From Tropicimonas_B omnivorans (lineage in GTDB: Bacteria > Pseudomonadota > Alphaproteobacteria > Rhodobacterales > Rhodobacteraceae), in assembly GCF_031846565.1 (NCBI RefSeq), contig NZ_JAVRHL010000001.1, positions 992,001 to 1,056,000 of the forward strand: 64,000 bases of DNA. The letters run 5' to 3'. How positions within the stretch are numbered: the first letter of the stretch is position 1; every line of letters starts with the position of its first letter. This document shows, in pieces, positions 34,786 through 43,413 of this stretch. Made by a program: the position numbers and the translations under genes. The notes below the pieces were generated by a model that saw only the letters and a list, made by a program, of their open reading frames with translations, searched no databases and had not been told where the DNA came from.

Positions 34786-36293
34786 GTCCTGATGCCGTCG
34801 CGGGCCTGCAATGGGCCCTGTCAGCGGATGCTCTGACGTATTGCACGCTCGGGGTTTGCCTCGGCATGATCGTAGGCGTGATACCGGGCGTGGGCGTCCT
34901 TGCCTCTGTGGCGCTTCTGATGCCGCTGACGTTCCATCTCGACCACATCACCGCAATCGCCATGCTGGCGGGCATTTACTATGGCTCGGCCTATGGCGGC
35001 TCTACGGCATCGATCCTTCTGAACCTACCGGGCACGGAGAGTACGGCAATAACCGCTCTCGATGGCTATCCGATGGCGAAAAAAGGCAAGGCCGGGGTGG
35101 CCCTCTTCGTCACGACTATTGCTTCTTTCGTCGGCAGTGTAATCGGCATCGTCCTGCTCGCAGGCTTCGCCTTCCCCATCGCGGCACTGGCATTGAAGTT
35201 CGGCTCACAGGAATACTTTGCGCTCATGGTTCTGGGCCTTGTCGCGGCATCGATGGTATCGGCTGCTACCAGAATGAAATCTCTGGTGACGATCGTTCTG
35301 GGCGTATCCATCGGGCTTATCGGTATCGACATAAATAGCGGCGTCGCTCGCCATACCTTCGGGATCCCCAGCCTTTATGACGGGGTCTCTATCGTGGCGG
35401 TGGCTCTTGGCATCTTTGGTCTCACCGAGCTGATCCGGAGCGCGGGGCAGCGGGAGGAAAAGGAGATCACCGAGAAGATCAGTTTTCGGAACATGCTGCC
35501 AACGCGGATGGAAATGAGACAATCCTGGCCCGCGATCCTGCGGGGCTCCGGCATTGGCTCTTTTTTCGGTGCGCTTCCCGGTACGGGCGGTGCGATCGCT
35601 TCATTCGTATCCTACGCGGTCGAACGGCGGATCAACCGGAAACCTGAGAAGTTCGGTTACGGCGCGATCGAAGGAATTTCGGGGCCGGAGGCGGCAAACA
35701 ACGCAGCCGTGCAGACCTCGTTCATTCCGACACTCACGCTTGGCATTCCGGGTAATCCGGTCATGGCCCTGATCCTCGGCGTCCTGATGGTCCACGGTAT
35801 CGCGCCTGGTCCACAATTTCTTGAGACCAATACCGAGATGTTCTGGGGACTGGTCGCCAGCTTTGTCATCGGCAACCTGATCCTGTTGATCCTGAATATT
35901 CCGCTGATCGGAATCTGGACGCGAATTCTGACGATCCCCTATTCCATTCTCTATCCATCGATCATCGGGTTCCTTTGTATAGGTGTCTACAGCGTAAGTT
36001 ACGCGCCGGCGGAGCTTTACTTGCTGGCAGGACTTGGGCTTGTGGGGCATTTCATGATGGTCCTCGGCTTTCCGATCCCGCCATTGTTGATCGGGATCGT
36101 CCTGGGCCCCATGATCGAAGAGAACTTCCGTAGATCCATGCTGCTGCAGGGCGGCGATGTCATGGGCTTCTTTGGCAAGCCCTTCAGTGCCGCGATCCTG
36201 CTGCTATGCATCGCAATAGTGGTCGCATTGCCGCTTGCAGACCTGCGTGCGCGGCGCAGGGACCGTAAGGCGCGTGCGAACGCAAAGAGCTAG
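34770..36293 (+). CDS. tctA: Tripartite tricarboxylate transporter large permease (TctA family)
   Basis: This 507-residue polytopic membrane protein (about 11-12 helices) has duplicated TctA signatures: MIVGVIPGVGVLASVALLMP and AYGGSTASILLNLPGTESTA in the first half, and FFGALPGTGGAIASFVSYA, EAANNAAVQTSFIPTL and LGIPGNPVMALILG in the second. It is the main permease, driven by an ion gradient. The start ATG at 34770 lies within the end of tctB; the longer frame to 34632 is antisense-type sequence. A stretch of about 490 bases after it holds an IS256-type relic and no gene. Confidence 0.93.
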   Translation: MAGLLSPDAVAGLQWALSADALTYCTLGVCLGMIVGVIPGVGVLASVALLMPLTFHLDHITAIAMLAGIYYGSAYGGSTASILLNLPGTESTAITALDGYPMAKKGKAGVALFVTTIASFVGSVIGIVLLAGFAFPIAALALKFGSQEYFALMVLGLVAASMVSAATRMKSLVTIVLGVSIGLIGIDINSGVARHTFGIPSLYDGVSIVAVALGIFGLTELIRSAGQREEKEITEKISFRNMLPTRMEMRQSWPAILRGSGIGSFFGALPGTGGAIASFVSYAVERRINRKPEKFGYGAIEGISGPEAANNAAVQTSFIPTLTLGIPGNPVMALILGVLMVHGIAPGPQFLETNTEMFWGLVASFVIGNLILLILNIPLIGIWTRILTIPYSILYPSIIGFLCIGVYSVSYAPAELYLLAGLGLVGHFMMVLGFPIPPLLIGIVLGPMIEENFRRSMLLQGGDVMGFFGKPFSAAILLLCIAIVVALPLADLRARRRDRKARANAKS

Positions 36294-36325
36294 GACGTGA
36301 TCGGCCGGCTTCTTTGATTGCGGAC

Positions 36326-36676
36326 GAGAGTGTCCGACCTTCTGTGTAATAGGTGCCTGGTCCCCGCTTCCTATAAGGGAGCAAGACGATGGCGATTTCG
36401 AAGGAACTTCTGAAAGGCTGCGAGCAGCCTGAGGATCTGCCTGCGCCGCCGGGTTGATGAAGGAGCTGAAGATCAGCCTCATGTCATTCCCGACCGAGGA
36501 CGCCGCCACGAAGTTGATCGATTTGGCGATCCGTAACTTCGAAAGGGATGGTGGAAACGTCCGGGAATAGTTTGCGGCCCGCAAACGGTTCGCGATAATG
36601 TTCGGCGAGCGCTTCGGCCCTTGAGCATCTTAAACCGCATGCGCCCGCCCGGATACGCAAACTTCAGAACACTCCC
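36326..36676 (+). mobile_element. Internally deleted IS256-family element relic
   Basis: About 350 bases keep only the two ends of an IS256-type transposase gene. From the ATG at 36389 the frame reads MAISKELLKGCEQPEDL and ends in a stop. Soon after come MKELKISLM and then TEDAATKLIDLAIRNFERDG, and later FAARKRFAIMFGERF with two further stops, ending near 36624. These match the start and the extreme C-terminus (EDAATKLIxLALRNFEK; AARNQFAIxFGERF) of such transposases, with the catalytic middle missing. Imperfect terminal repeats GAGAGTGTCCGACCTTCTGT (from 36326) and ...CAGAACACTCCC (ending 36676) flank it. The unit is MITE-like and non-autonomous. Confidence 0.7.
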
Positions 36677-36783
36677 TTGCGGACACCGGTCTGGCGCGTC
36701 CGCCTCGCCTACGAAAGACGTTAGATCGGATATAGATACAGCGGCTAAATGCGTCTACCGCATCGCGTCCGTTTTCAATTTAA

Positions 36784-37611
36784 TCAGGAGCCGAGCAGCT
36801 CTCGCTCGATGCCTTCCTCGACTTCATCGCGGATCAGGCTCCAGATCCCATTGACCATATCGATGAATTCTTTGCTCCTGCGGATCCCCGGATCGCGAGG
36901 GCGCGCGAAAGGCGGGGTAACAATCTTCTTGACGCGGCCGGGCCTGCTACTAAGGACCACGATACGGTCCGCTAGCAAAACCGCTTCGTCAATCTGATGG
37001 GTAACGAACACAACGGTGGAGTTCAGTCGCTGGGTCAGCGCCAGAAGCTCCGACTGCATCACTTCGCGGGTCTGCGCGTCGAGCGCCGCAAAGGGTTCGT
37101 CCATCAGCAGGAAATCCGGCTGCATGGCTAGGGCGCGGGCGATGTTCACCCGCTGTCGCATTCCGCCAGAAAGCTCGCGCGGAAAGTGCCGTCCGAAACC
37201 CGAGAGCTTCACCATCTCCAGCACGTCCGAAACCCTGCGGTTTTCCTTGTCGCGAGGTACACCCTGAAGCTCTAGGCCAAGACCGACATTACGCTGCACA
37301 GTCCTCCAGGGGATCAACGAGTCTGCCTGGAAGACGAAGCCCATAAGTGGCTCTTTCTCGACCCCGGTCCCGATCTGGACATTGCCCAACGTCGGCTCCA
37401 CCAAGCCGCCGAGGATCTTCAGCAACGTCGTCTTGCCGCAGCCGCTTGCCCCGACGAGACAGACAAATTCATTGTGTCGGATCTCAAGATTGATGTCTTC
37501 GAGAACGACCATTTGCTCGTTCTGGGGCGTCGGATACGCCTTCGACACTTCGTTGATCCGAATGTTCTGAGCCTCTACCACGGTGTCAGCGTCTTTGGTC
37601 TGCATGTCCAT
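36784..37611 (-). CDS. SsuB/TauB-type ABC transporter ATPase
   Basis: This 275-residue ATPase belongs to the nitrate/taurine/sulfonate class: Walker A GASGCGKTTLLKILGG, Q-loop FVFQADSLIPWRTVQRNV, signature LSGGMRQRVNIARAL, Walker B FLLMDEPFAALDAQTRE, switch TVVFVTHQIDEA and the class-specific SSRPGRV. I start at 37611 because GGGGA lies 6 bases before it; an ATG six codons upstream (37629) is possible. It is the last gene of a reverse-strand set: gntR, MBL hydrolase, binding protein, permease, ATPase. Confidence 0.9.
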   Translation of the reverse strand: MDMQTKDADTVVEAQNIRINEVSKAYPTPQNEQMVVLEDINLEIRHNEFVCLVGASGCGKTTLLKILGGLVEPTLGNVQIGTGVEKEPLMGFVFQADSLIPWRTVQRNVGLGLELQGVPRDKENRRVSDVLEMVKLSGFGRHFPRELSGGMRQRVNIARALAMQPDFLLMDEPFAALDAQTREVMQSELLALTQRLNSTVVFVTHQIDEAVLLADRIVVLSSRPGRVKKIVTPPFARPRDPGIRRSKEFIDMVNGIWSLIRDEVEEGIERELLGS

Positions 37612-37632
37612 TGTGATCCCCGCGGGCATTGT

Positions 37633-38460
37633 TCAGGTACGACGCGCCTCATAGGCGCGGCTCAGGGCATCCACAGCCATCATCATTGCAGCGCCCAGGA
37701 GTGCCAGCACGAAGACGTAGGCGAGGATTAGAGATACGTCGAACGTCTGAGACGCGACGAGGATGCGGTAGCCCATACCGGCATTCGAGCCCAGCAGTTC
37801 ACCCGCAACAACGGCGGTGAACCCGCGTCCGACGGCAAGACGAATCCCGGTTGCGATGTAGGGGACCGATCCACGGATAATGATTTTGCTGATGATTTGC
37901 AGCGTCGAGGCACGCAGTGACCGCATCACGTCGATGAGATTGCGATCCGCGGACGATACGCCGAGGGCAGTGTTGATGAGGATAGGGAAGACCATCACGA
38001 TGAAGCAGACGGCCACCTTCGACCAGATGCCGATGCCGAACCACAGGATGAACAGCGGCGTGAGCGCAATCAACGGCGTGGAGTAGCCGGCTGCCAACCA
38101 AGGTTCCATCAGGACGCCGACGGTGCGGAAATAGCCGACGATGACGCCGATACTTATTCCGGCAACGATCGCCATGACCGCGGCGATGCAGAATTCCGTG
38201 GCGGTGATCACGAAGTCGCTCCAGAGCGTTCCATCGACCGCAACGGAAAGCAGCCTGTCGAACGTGCGGATCGGCCCGGCGAACACCAGGTCGCCGTTCG
38301 TCAACATGGACAGAAGTTGCCAAATGGCGATTCCGGCAACCACAGACAGCGCCATTATGCCAACTTGGGCCCATCTCGCACGACGGGCCCTTTTCTTCTT
38401 GCCGGCTTCCCGGTCACGGAAAGCCTGTCGGTCATGGACGGCGTCGGGTGCAGCGGCCAT
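37633..38460 (-). CDS. SsuC/TauC-type ABC transporter permease
   Basis: This 275-residue permease has six membrane helices and the class motif YSTPLIALTPLFILWFGIGIWSKVA followed by the EAA-type coupling loop DRNLIDVMRSLRASTLQII. An SD-like GAGGAG about 10 bases upstream supports the ATG at 38460 over one nine codons earlier. It overlaps nothing, but the gap to the binding-protein gene is only 5 bases. It imports a small organic acid, sulfonate or pyrimidine-like compound; the class does not reveal which. Confidence 0.9.
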   Translation of the reverse strand: MAAAPDAVHDRQAFRDREAGKKKRARRARWAQVGIMALSVVAGIAIWQLLSMLTNGDLVFAGPIRTFDRLLSVAVDGTLWSDFVITATEFCIAAVMAIVAGISIGVIVGYFRTVGVLMEPWLAAGYSTPLIALTPLFILWFGIGIWSKVAVCFIVMVFPILINTALGVSSADRNLIDVMRSLRASTLQIISKIIIRGSVPYIATGIRLAVGRGFTAVVAGELLGSNAGMGYRILVASQTFDVSLILAYVFVLALLGAAMMMAVDALSRAYEARRT

Positions 38461-38465
38461 ATCGA

Positions 38466-39443
38466 TCACTCCTCGGCATCGGACCAAGTGGTGACGAAGT
38501 AGTTGGATGCGGTCTCGAAGTCTCCGATCCCCGCTTCACGCGCCATATCGAGATAGGTATCTAGCATGTCCAGATCGAGTTCGAGGGCGGTCTCGAAGAG
38601 GCTTTCCTCCAGATAGAAGTCGTAGATCTCGGCGGCGATCTCCGGTGCGACGTTGGCCGAGCTGGCCAACGATTCTATGGCTGCATCGCGGTTCGCCTCA
38701 TCGAGGAGGAAACTCTTGCCCTCCCGCACGGCTTCGACAAACGCATCGACGGCCTCCGGATTGTCGTCTGCCCAATTGGAATTGTAGAAGGCGGCAATAG
38801 CCTGCGAATCCACGACGTCGGAGGATAGAGCGAGGCGCACTGCCGTTGTCTCGGAGTTCAGGTAGATAAAGTCCTGCGGCTGTGTAAGCGTGACGGCCGA
38901 CACGTTGCCCGACAGGAGCGCTGCGATCTTGTTCGACCCGGATCCGGTCTGGAACACTTCGAATTCCGATTTCGCCAGCCCGTTCTCGAGAAGCATTGTC
39001 GAGATAAGAGTCGCGTCGGAGCTGGCGATAGCCGCGGTCCCGATCCGCTTGCCCTGCAAGTCATCGAACGACGTTACGCCCGGTGCGCCCAACAGGCTGA
39101 ACGGCGTGTTGATCATGCCGATGAATCCCTGGACAGGCGCGCCCCGATCCTGAGCGAGCGCCGGTTGATCGGGATTTGTAACAAAGATCTGCAGATCGTT
39201 CGAAACGAGTTGCTGAAGGCCCTGGCCACCGCCGACGTAGCGCGTGGTCACGTCAAGACCTGCTTCTTCGAAGGTACCGTTGGTCTGTGCAACGAAGACG
39301 GGCCAAAGCGCTGCGACCGGCGCGGGGGCGCCAACGACGATTGGCGTATCCTGAGCATGGAGCGGGAGGGTCCCGCCGATAACGATAGGCAGTGCAAGGG
39401 TAACGGCGAAGCGTTGTGTAATGCGGATGCGGTGCAGTGTCAT
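38466..39443 (-). CDS. NitT/TauT-type substrate-binding protein
   Basis: This 325-residue periplasmic protein has a signal peptide (MTLHRIRITQRFAVTLALP, then a small-residue cleavage site HAQ near residue 31) and an SsuA/ThiY-like two-lobe fold (VGAPAPVAALWPVFVAQTNGTFEEAGLDV, split; FDDLQGKRIGTAAIAS). GGGAG lies 7 bases before the ATG at 39443. The fold binds compounds from sulfonates to pyrimidines and aromatic acids. Being cotranscribed with an MBL hydrolase and a GntR gene, its ligand probably enters the adjoining catabolic cluster. Confidence 0.88.
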   Translation of the reverse strand: MTLHRIRITQRFAVTLALPIVIGGTLPLHAQDTPIVVGAPAPVAALWPVFVAQTNGTFEEAGLDVTTRYVGGGQGLQQLVSNDLQIFVTNPDQPALAQDRGAPVQGFIGMINTPFSLLGAPGVTSFDDLQGKRIGTAAIASSDATLISTMLLENGLAKSEFEVFQTGSGSNKIAALLSGNVSAVTLTQPQDFIYLNSETTAVRLALSSDVVDSQAIAAFYNSNWADDNPEAVDAFVEAVREGKSFLLDEANRDAAIESLASSANVAPEIAAEIYDFYLEESLFETALELDLDMLDTYLDMAREAGIGDFETASNYFVTTWSDAEE

Positions 39444-39493
39444 CGAAAGGCTCCCGTTGATGTTTTGGTTTTGGTCGGCCTTGTCCCGTGCCA

Positions 39494-40471
39494 TCAGACC
39501 TTGAGGATCAGGCCGTCGTGCGCGACGTGGACGTTGCCGTCGAACGTCTCTGCGATCCGAGAGGCGTAACGGTCGAAGATGTCCTCGGGGGCCTCTTCTT
39601 CGCCGTAGTAGACTTTCGACATGGCTCGCGAGGCGGGCGGGGCACCGAAGGGGGCCACGTGGGTGGCGACGACGGTCTTCACCCCCGCCTTCCGCGCGAC
39701 TTCACCGATCCAACTTGGCGTCGAATGGGGGTGTGTATGCTCCTTCTGCGCATCCTCCAGAGAGGAAGACCGAGAGAACTTGCCGGTGGTGAACATGTCG
39801 CCATCCGGCTTGGCACATTCCTGGATCAGGACATCCGCACCCTTTGCCAATTCCGGCACTTCCGGGCAGGGTCGACAATCGCCGGTGACGACGACAGAGC
39901 CGTGGTCGCAATCCACCCGGTAAGCGAGGCTACGCATGCCGAACTGTTGGAAATGCGGAACTTCGACGGAAGTGATCCTGTACTTGTCCGTCTCGGTCAC
40001 CAGCCCGGGCTCGACGTCACGCGCGGTGAACGGTGGCTCGTCTCTCGGGCGACCGGGAACATCGGCGCGCCATGTGCTGACGAGACCGCGCCCGAACTCC
40101 ACATCCGCATAATGGCCTTTGAACACAAGATCATTTGCCATCCTCACCGTGCCGGCGGGACCGGTCACAGGCAGATCCTCCTGACGGCTTGCGATCCAGC
40201 TTGCAATCATGAAGTAGCCGAAGCTGGCTATGTGATCGAAATGCAGGTGGGTGAGGTAGAGTTCGTCGATCTCCACCGGGTTGATCCCGCAACGCATCAG
40301 GTTCTCTAGGACCATCCGCCCGCAATCAAACTGCAGAACGGTGCCATCGATGGTGACGGCTGCGGAAGCCCCGCCGCGGAAAGGGTCGGGCAGTGCGGAG
40401 GCGGAGCCGGTCAGGACGACGTGCATGCCCTTGGTGAAGTCATGTTCGGCATTGAGCGGACTTGTGATCAT
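39494..40471 (-). CDS. MBL-fold metallo-hydrolase (first of three)
   Basis: This 325-residue metallo-beta-lactamase-fold protein has the metal site LYLTHLHFDHIASF (HxHxDH), a downstream VVVTGDCRPCPEV (metal Asp) and a terminal ATHVAPFG His. The RNase Z/arylsulfatase-like core suggests hydrolysis of a small ester or lactone. GGGGAGAG lies before the ATG at 40471. It follows gntR by 82 bases and precedes the ABC binding-protein gene by 50 bases. Two related hydrolases lie at 46220-47104 and 47504-48601. Exact substrate unknown. Confidence 0.8.
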   Translation of the reverse strand: MITSPLNAEHDFTKGMHVVLTGSASALPDPFRGGASAAVTIDGTVLQFDCGRMVLENLMRCGINPVEIDELYLTHLHFDHIASFGYFMIASWIASRQEDLPVTGPAGTVRMANDLVFKGHYADVEFGRGLVSTWRADVPGRPRDEPPFTARDVEPGLVTETDKYRITSVEVPHFQQFGMRSLAYRVDCDHGSVVVTGDCRPCPEVPELAKGADVLIQECAKPDGDMFTTGKFSRSSSLEDAQKEHTHPHSTPSWIGEVARKAGVKTVVATHVAPFGAPPASRAMSKVYYGEEEAPEDIFDRYASRIAETFDGNVHVAHDGLILKV

Positions 40472-40535
40472 GACCAAAGACTCTCCCCTTACCATGAACA
40501 GATGTACATGAAACCAATTTCAGTTCAAATAAGGA

Positions 40536-40550
40536 CCGATAAATTTCTGT
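40536..40550. promoter_or_regulatory. CCGATA half-site and shared AAATTTCTGT downstream of gntR
   Basis: In the 82-base gap between gntR and the MBL gene, CCGATA (40536-40541) is followed directly by AAATTTCTGT (40541-40550). The same ten bases recur exactly at 41419-41428, next to another CCGATA at 41405. This suggests a repeated regulator site in front of both transcription units. Confidence 0.35.
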
Positions 40551-40553
40551 CTG

Positions 40554-41348
40554 TCAAGTGTTGGTTCCCGTCGCCAGAAATCGTGGGGGCTCGCGCCAAA
40601 TCTGGCGTCCGGTTTCTTCTTGCCAGGCTTGTTCGAGATAGTTGAAGCGCGTGGCCAGAACCGAGGCAATTTTCTCTGAATCTCCAAGGCAGATCGCGTC
40701 TAGTGTCGCCAGAAGGGTGTCTATGGCGGCAGCGGGGACCTTGGCAGCGGCACGCCGACGGATCGGCTCGATCTGCTGCGTCAGAACCTGCATGATCGTC
40801 TCGAGGATCCGCATGTGTGTGGCCCGCCCCAGCGCTGTGTTGAAGCGAAGGGCGGCCATCGAGAACGTCTCGATGTCTTCTTCCGTGTAGTGGTCTCGCC
40901 CCCGCAATTCCTCGAGCGGCGCGAGGATGTCGCGCATCTCCTGGAGTTCTTGCGGAGAGGCGCGCGAGGCGGCCAGCTCGACGATCTGGGGCTCTATGGC
41001 GCGCCGCGTGATCAGGATCTCCGCAAAATCTTCGACTTCGACCTGGGTCGGCAGGAACATTTGGACGTAGGAAGCCGGCGGTCGGCCGACGACGAAAGCC
41101 CCTCCCGCAGCGCCCGCCCGCACCTCTAGGATACCGTCCTTCTCCATCCGTTTCAGGGCTTCCCGAAGGGCGGTTCGGTTCAGGCCAAGCTGCGCTGTCA
41201 GCGTCTTTTCCGAGGGCAGCTTCTCACCGATTTTGACGTGGCAGAAGAAGATCGCCTTGGCGATGGCATCAACGGCGTAGTCTGCGCTGCGCCGGACGTA
41301 CACCGGATCGAAGACGTGGTTGGTGGTAAGTTGATCACGTATGCCCAT
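40554..41348 (-). CDS. GntR/FadR family (FCD-type) transcriptional regulator
   Basis: This 264-residue regulator has an N-terminal winged helix (VDAIAKAIFFCHVKIGEKLPSE, then LNRTALREALKRMEKDGILEV, residues about 20-80) and an all-helical FCD ligand domain with metal-binding-type residues (AILITRRAIEPQIVELAA; DIETFSMAALRFNTALGRATHMRI). I start at 41348, 5 bases after AGGAG, rather than 13 codons upstream. It is divergent from the small-protein/SDR/aldolase operon and heads the MBL-ABC set, so it probably represses both in the absence of a carboxylic-acid effector. Confidence 0.9.
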   Translation of the reverse strand: MGIRDQLTTNHVFDPVYVRRSADYAVDAIAKAIFFCHVKIGEKLPSEKTLTAQLGLNRTALREALKRMEKDGILEVRAGAAGGAFVVGRPPASYVQMFLPTQVEVEDFAEILITRRAIEPQIVELAASRASPQELQEMRDILAPLEELRGRDHYTEEDIETFSMAALRFNTALGRATHMRILETIMQVLTQQIEPIRRRAAAKVPAAAIDTLLATLDAICLGDSEKIASVLATRFNYLEQAWQEETGRQIWREPPRFLATGTNT

Positions 41349-41402
41349 AACAGCTCCTCTGTCGGCAACCCTTTCGGATCTCGTCATTTTTTTGCATGTA
41401 GA

Positions 41403-41475
41403 TACCGATAGTAGATAGAAATTTCTGTTCGACCTTCGCGTTTTGCCTCAGTATCGGTTCTTGATGGATCCGATA
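41403..41475. promoter_or_regulatory. Cluster of TATCGG/CCGATA half-sites at the gntR divergent promoter
   Basis: Between gntR and the small-protein gene there are TACCGAT (41403-41409), TATCGG (41452-41457) and CCGATA (41470-41475). The last two form an inverted repeat with a 12-base spacer. AAATTTCTGT at 41419-41428 repeats the sequence at 40541. A further perfect inverted repeat with the same core lies at 44893-44914. Likely binding sites of the GntR-type protein; not proven. Confidence 0.4.
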
Positions 41476-41520
41476 TTGCTTGGTAAGGCGACATATGTGC
41501 GCCAACATAGGAGTGGTCGG

Positions 41521-41886
41521 ATGGAACTGGAAGACCTAGTGGGAAAAGGCCTGCGTGCCCTTTTTTGCATCGAGATCAAGGAGGACTTTTTCCGGGCCAA
41601 GCCCGAGGAAGTCCGCGAGATTGGCGCGGCCTTGAAAGAGGCTTTTGCCGACCTCGAAGGGCGCTTCGGAGTGAAGGTGCTGGGCACGTTCGACGATGAC
41701 CTGGTCCAATGCGGGGCTGGCAACGGCTTTCCTTTCATCTCGTACATTCTGGCCGATATTCCGGATTTCGAGGCTTCCGTCGCCGTTACGAACCTTCTCC
41801 GCACGCCATTCAAGGGGTCCCGGCTGAACCAGTACATGTCGATGCAGACACGTGTGGGTCATCCGCTCTTCTTCGGAACCGAGTAG
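41521..41886 (+). CDS. Small conserved protein of unknown function, copy 1
   Basis: The 121-residue protein begins MELEDLVGKGLRALFCIEI and contains GVKVLGTFDDDLVQCG, ILADIPDFEASVAVTNLLRT and TRVGHPLFFG. A paralogue at 45795-46169 shares the same order of motifs (KVLATVDDDLFMVG, EVPDLETVAAMINLVRKD, ARVGRPFFLL), so this is a real family. Size and pattern suggest a ferredoxin-like alpha/beta barrel; it vaguely recalls IacB of indole-acetate degradation, but this is memory of a pattern only. AGGAG lies 7 bases before 41521, which I prefer to the ATG at 41443. It starts an operon with an SDR and an aldolase. Confidence 0.72.
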   Translation: MELEDLVGKGLRALFCIEIKEDFFRAKPEEVREIGAALKEAFADLEGRFGVKVLGTFDDDLVQCGAGNGFPFISYILADIPDFEASVAVTNLLRTPFKGSRLNQYMSMQTRVGHPLFFGTE

Positions 41887-42642
41887 ATGGCAGAACTAGT
41901 AGACAGTGAACATTCGAGAGTCGCTTTCGTCACGGGCGCCGGTCAGGGTCTTGGCAAGGCGATAGGGCTCGCGTTGGCGCAGGCCGGGCATAGTGTGGTA
42001 TTTGCTGATATCGATGCGGATCGGGCCGAGGCAGCGGCTGGCGATGTCGGTCCCGCTGCGCTTGGCGTGAGTGTCGATGTCCGCGACCGTGCTTCGGTCG
42101 AGGCCGCCGCGGAACGGGCGCGCAACCGGTTCGGCCCCATAGGAATTCTCGTGAACAATGCGGCCCGGACCGTAGCGCAGCCCTTTGCCCAGCTTACCGA
42201 GACGGAATGGGACGATGTCTTCGCAGTGAACCTCCGCGGCATCTTGCTGACGACCCAGACCATGGTGCCCGACATGGTGGACGCCGGATGGGGCCGGATC
42301 ATCAACCTCTCTTCTCTGGCAGGACAGCGCGGCGGACCCCAGGTGCAGGGCGCGCATTACGCCAGCTCCAAAGCGGCCATTATCGGACTGTCTCGCTACA
42401 TCGCGCATGAATATGCATCCTATGGCATCACGGCCAACGTGATTGCGCCGGGCCCGATCTTGACCGAGGCGACGGCGTTGGCGCCCAAAGACAAGCTCGA
42501 CCTACTAGCGTCACAGATCCCGGTCGGTCGGTTCGGCGCGGCTCGGGATGTCGGCGCGCTGGCCTGTCACCTGGCCTCAACGGCGGGCGCCTTCATCACG
42601 GGGGCGACGATGGACATCAACGGTGGCCTGCAGATGCGCTGA
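41887..42642 (+). CDS. Short-chain dehydrogenase/reductase, copy 1
   Basis: This 251-residue classical SDR has a Rossmann cofactor site (AFVTGAGQGLGKAIG), Asp in FADIDADR that favours NAD, NNAA at the fourth strand, and the catalytic Ser-Tyr-Lys in NLSSLAGQRGG...HYASSK. It follows the small protein gene immediately and precedes the aldolase gene by 33 bases. The second SDR at 44991 shares the exact stretch GRIINLSSLAGQRGG, so they are close paralogues. It probably oxidises an alcohol or sugar-like substrate in the pathway. Confidence 0.9.
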   Translation: MAELVDSEHSRVAFVTGAGQGLGKAIGLALAQAGHSVVFADIDADRAEAAAGDVGPAALGVSVDVRDRASVEAAAERARNRFGPIGILVNNAARTVAQPFAQLTETEWDDVFAVNLRGILLTTQTMVPDMVDAGWGRIINLSSLAGQRGGPQVQGAHYASSKAAIIGLSRYIAHEYASYGITANVIAPGPILTEATALAPKDKLDLLASQIPVGRFGAARDVGALACHLASTAGAFITGATMDINGGLQMR

Positions 42643-42675
42643 GAGCTTCATTAAAATGTCTGGCAAGAGGTCGGA

Positions 42676-43398
42676 ATGACGCTACGCGAGCAATTAGAGC
42701 AGGGCAGGGCGCTACGGGGCCCGTTCTGCGGACTGCCCTCTCCGGATACAGTCGAAGTGATTTGCGCCGCAGGTCCCGATTTCGTCTGTTTCGATGGCGA
42801 GCATTCCGCCATTCGGGGTGCCGCGCTGACCAACATGCTGCGAGCTGCGGCGTGTCACCGGATTCCGGCGATTGTCCGTGTGCCCGACGGTTTACCGCAT
42901 ATTGTCGCTGAAATTCTGGATGCCGGGGCAGCGGGTATACTCGTGCCGCGGGTCTCCGATGTCGCCGCAGCGCGCGCAGCGGTCAGCGCATCACGGTTTC
43001 CCCCCGTGGGTGAGCGCGGCGTCGGACCGGGACGTGTAGCCGGCTACGGCTATAACATTGGCCCGATGATGTCCGCAGCGCCACCACTCGTCGGCGTGCA
43101 GATCGAAACCATCGAGGCGGTCGAGGCCGCAGCCGATATCCTGGCGGTCGAAGGCATAGACTTTGCGCTGATCGGGCCGGGGGACCTTGGCGTTTCCCTT
43201 GCTGCCTCCGGGGTGGACGAAGATCTCGATACGCTTATCGACCGGATCTTTGAGGTGGCGAAGAAACTGGATATGCCATGCGGGATCTTTGCTCCAGATC
43301 GCGAAAAAGCCCTTGCCGAGGCGTCGCGAGCCCAACTCGTCATTCAGGGCAGCGATGCCATGCTTCTTCATGCCGCCGCTAGAGCAGCCTTTGGTTGA
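42676..43398 (+). CDS. HpcH/HpaI-type aldolase
   Basis: This 240-residue class II aldolase of the HpcH/HpaI/GarL family has DFVCFDGEHSAIRGA with the catalytic His, the metal-binding Glu in GVQIET, the Asp in LIGPGDLGVS, and the RGVGPGR phosphate-binding-like loop. Such enzymes cleave 4-hydroxy-2-oxo acids to pyruvate or glyoxylate plus an aldehyde. AAGAGG precedes the ATG. It converges on the FAD-linked oxidase gene with only 15 bases between the stops. Its presence implies a substrate that becomes a hydroxy-oxo acid. Confidence 0.88.
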   Translation: MTLREQLEQGRALRGPFCGLPSPDTVEVICAAGPDFVCFDGEHSAIRGAALTNMLRAAACHRIPAIVRVPDGLPHIVAEILDAGAAGILVPRVSDVAAARAAVSASRFPPVGERGVGPGRVAGYGYNIGPMMSAAPPLVGVQIETIEAVEAAADILAVEGIDFALIGPGDLGVSLAASGVDEDLDTLIDRIFEVAKKLDMPCGIFAPDREKALAEASRAQLVIQGSDAMLLHAAARAAFG

Positions 43399-43413
43399 CG
43401 TCTTGGCGGGGCG

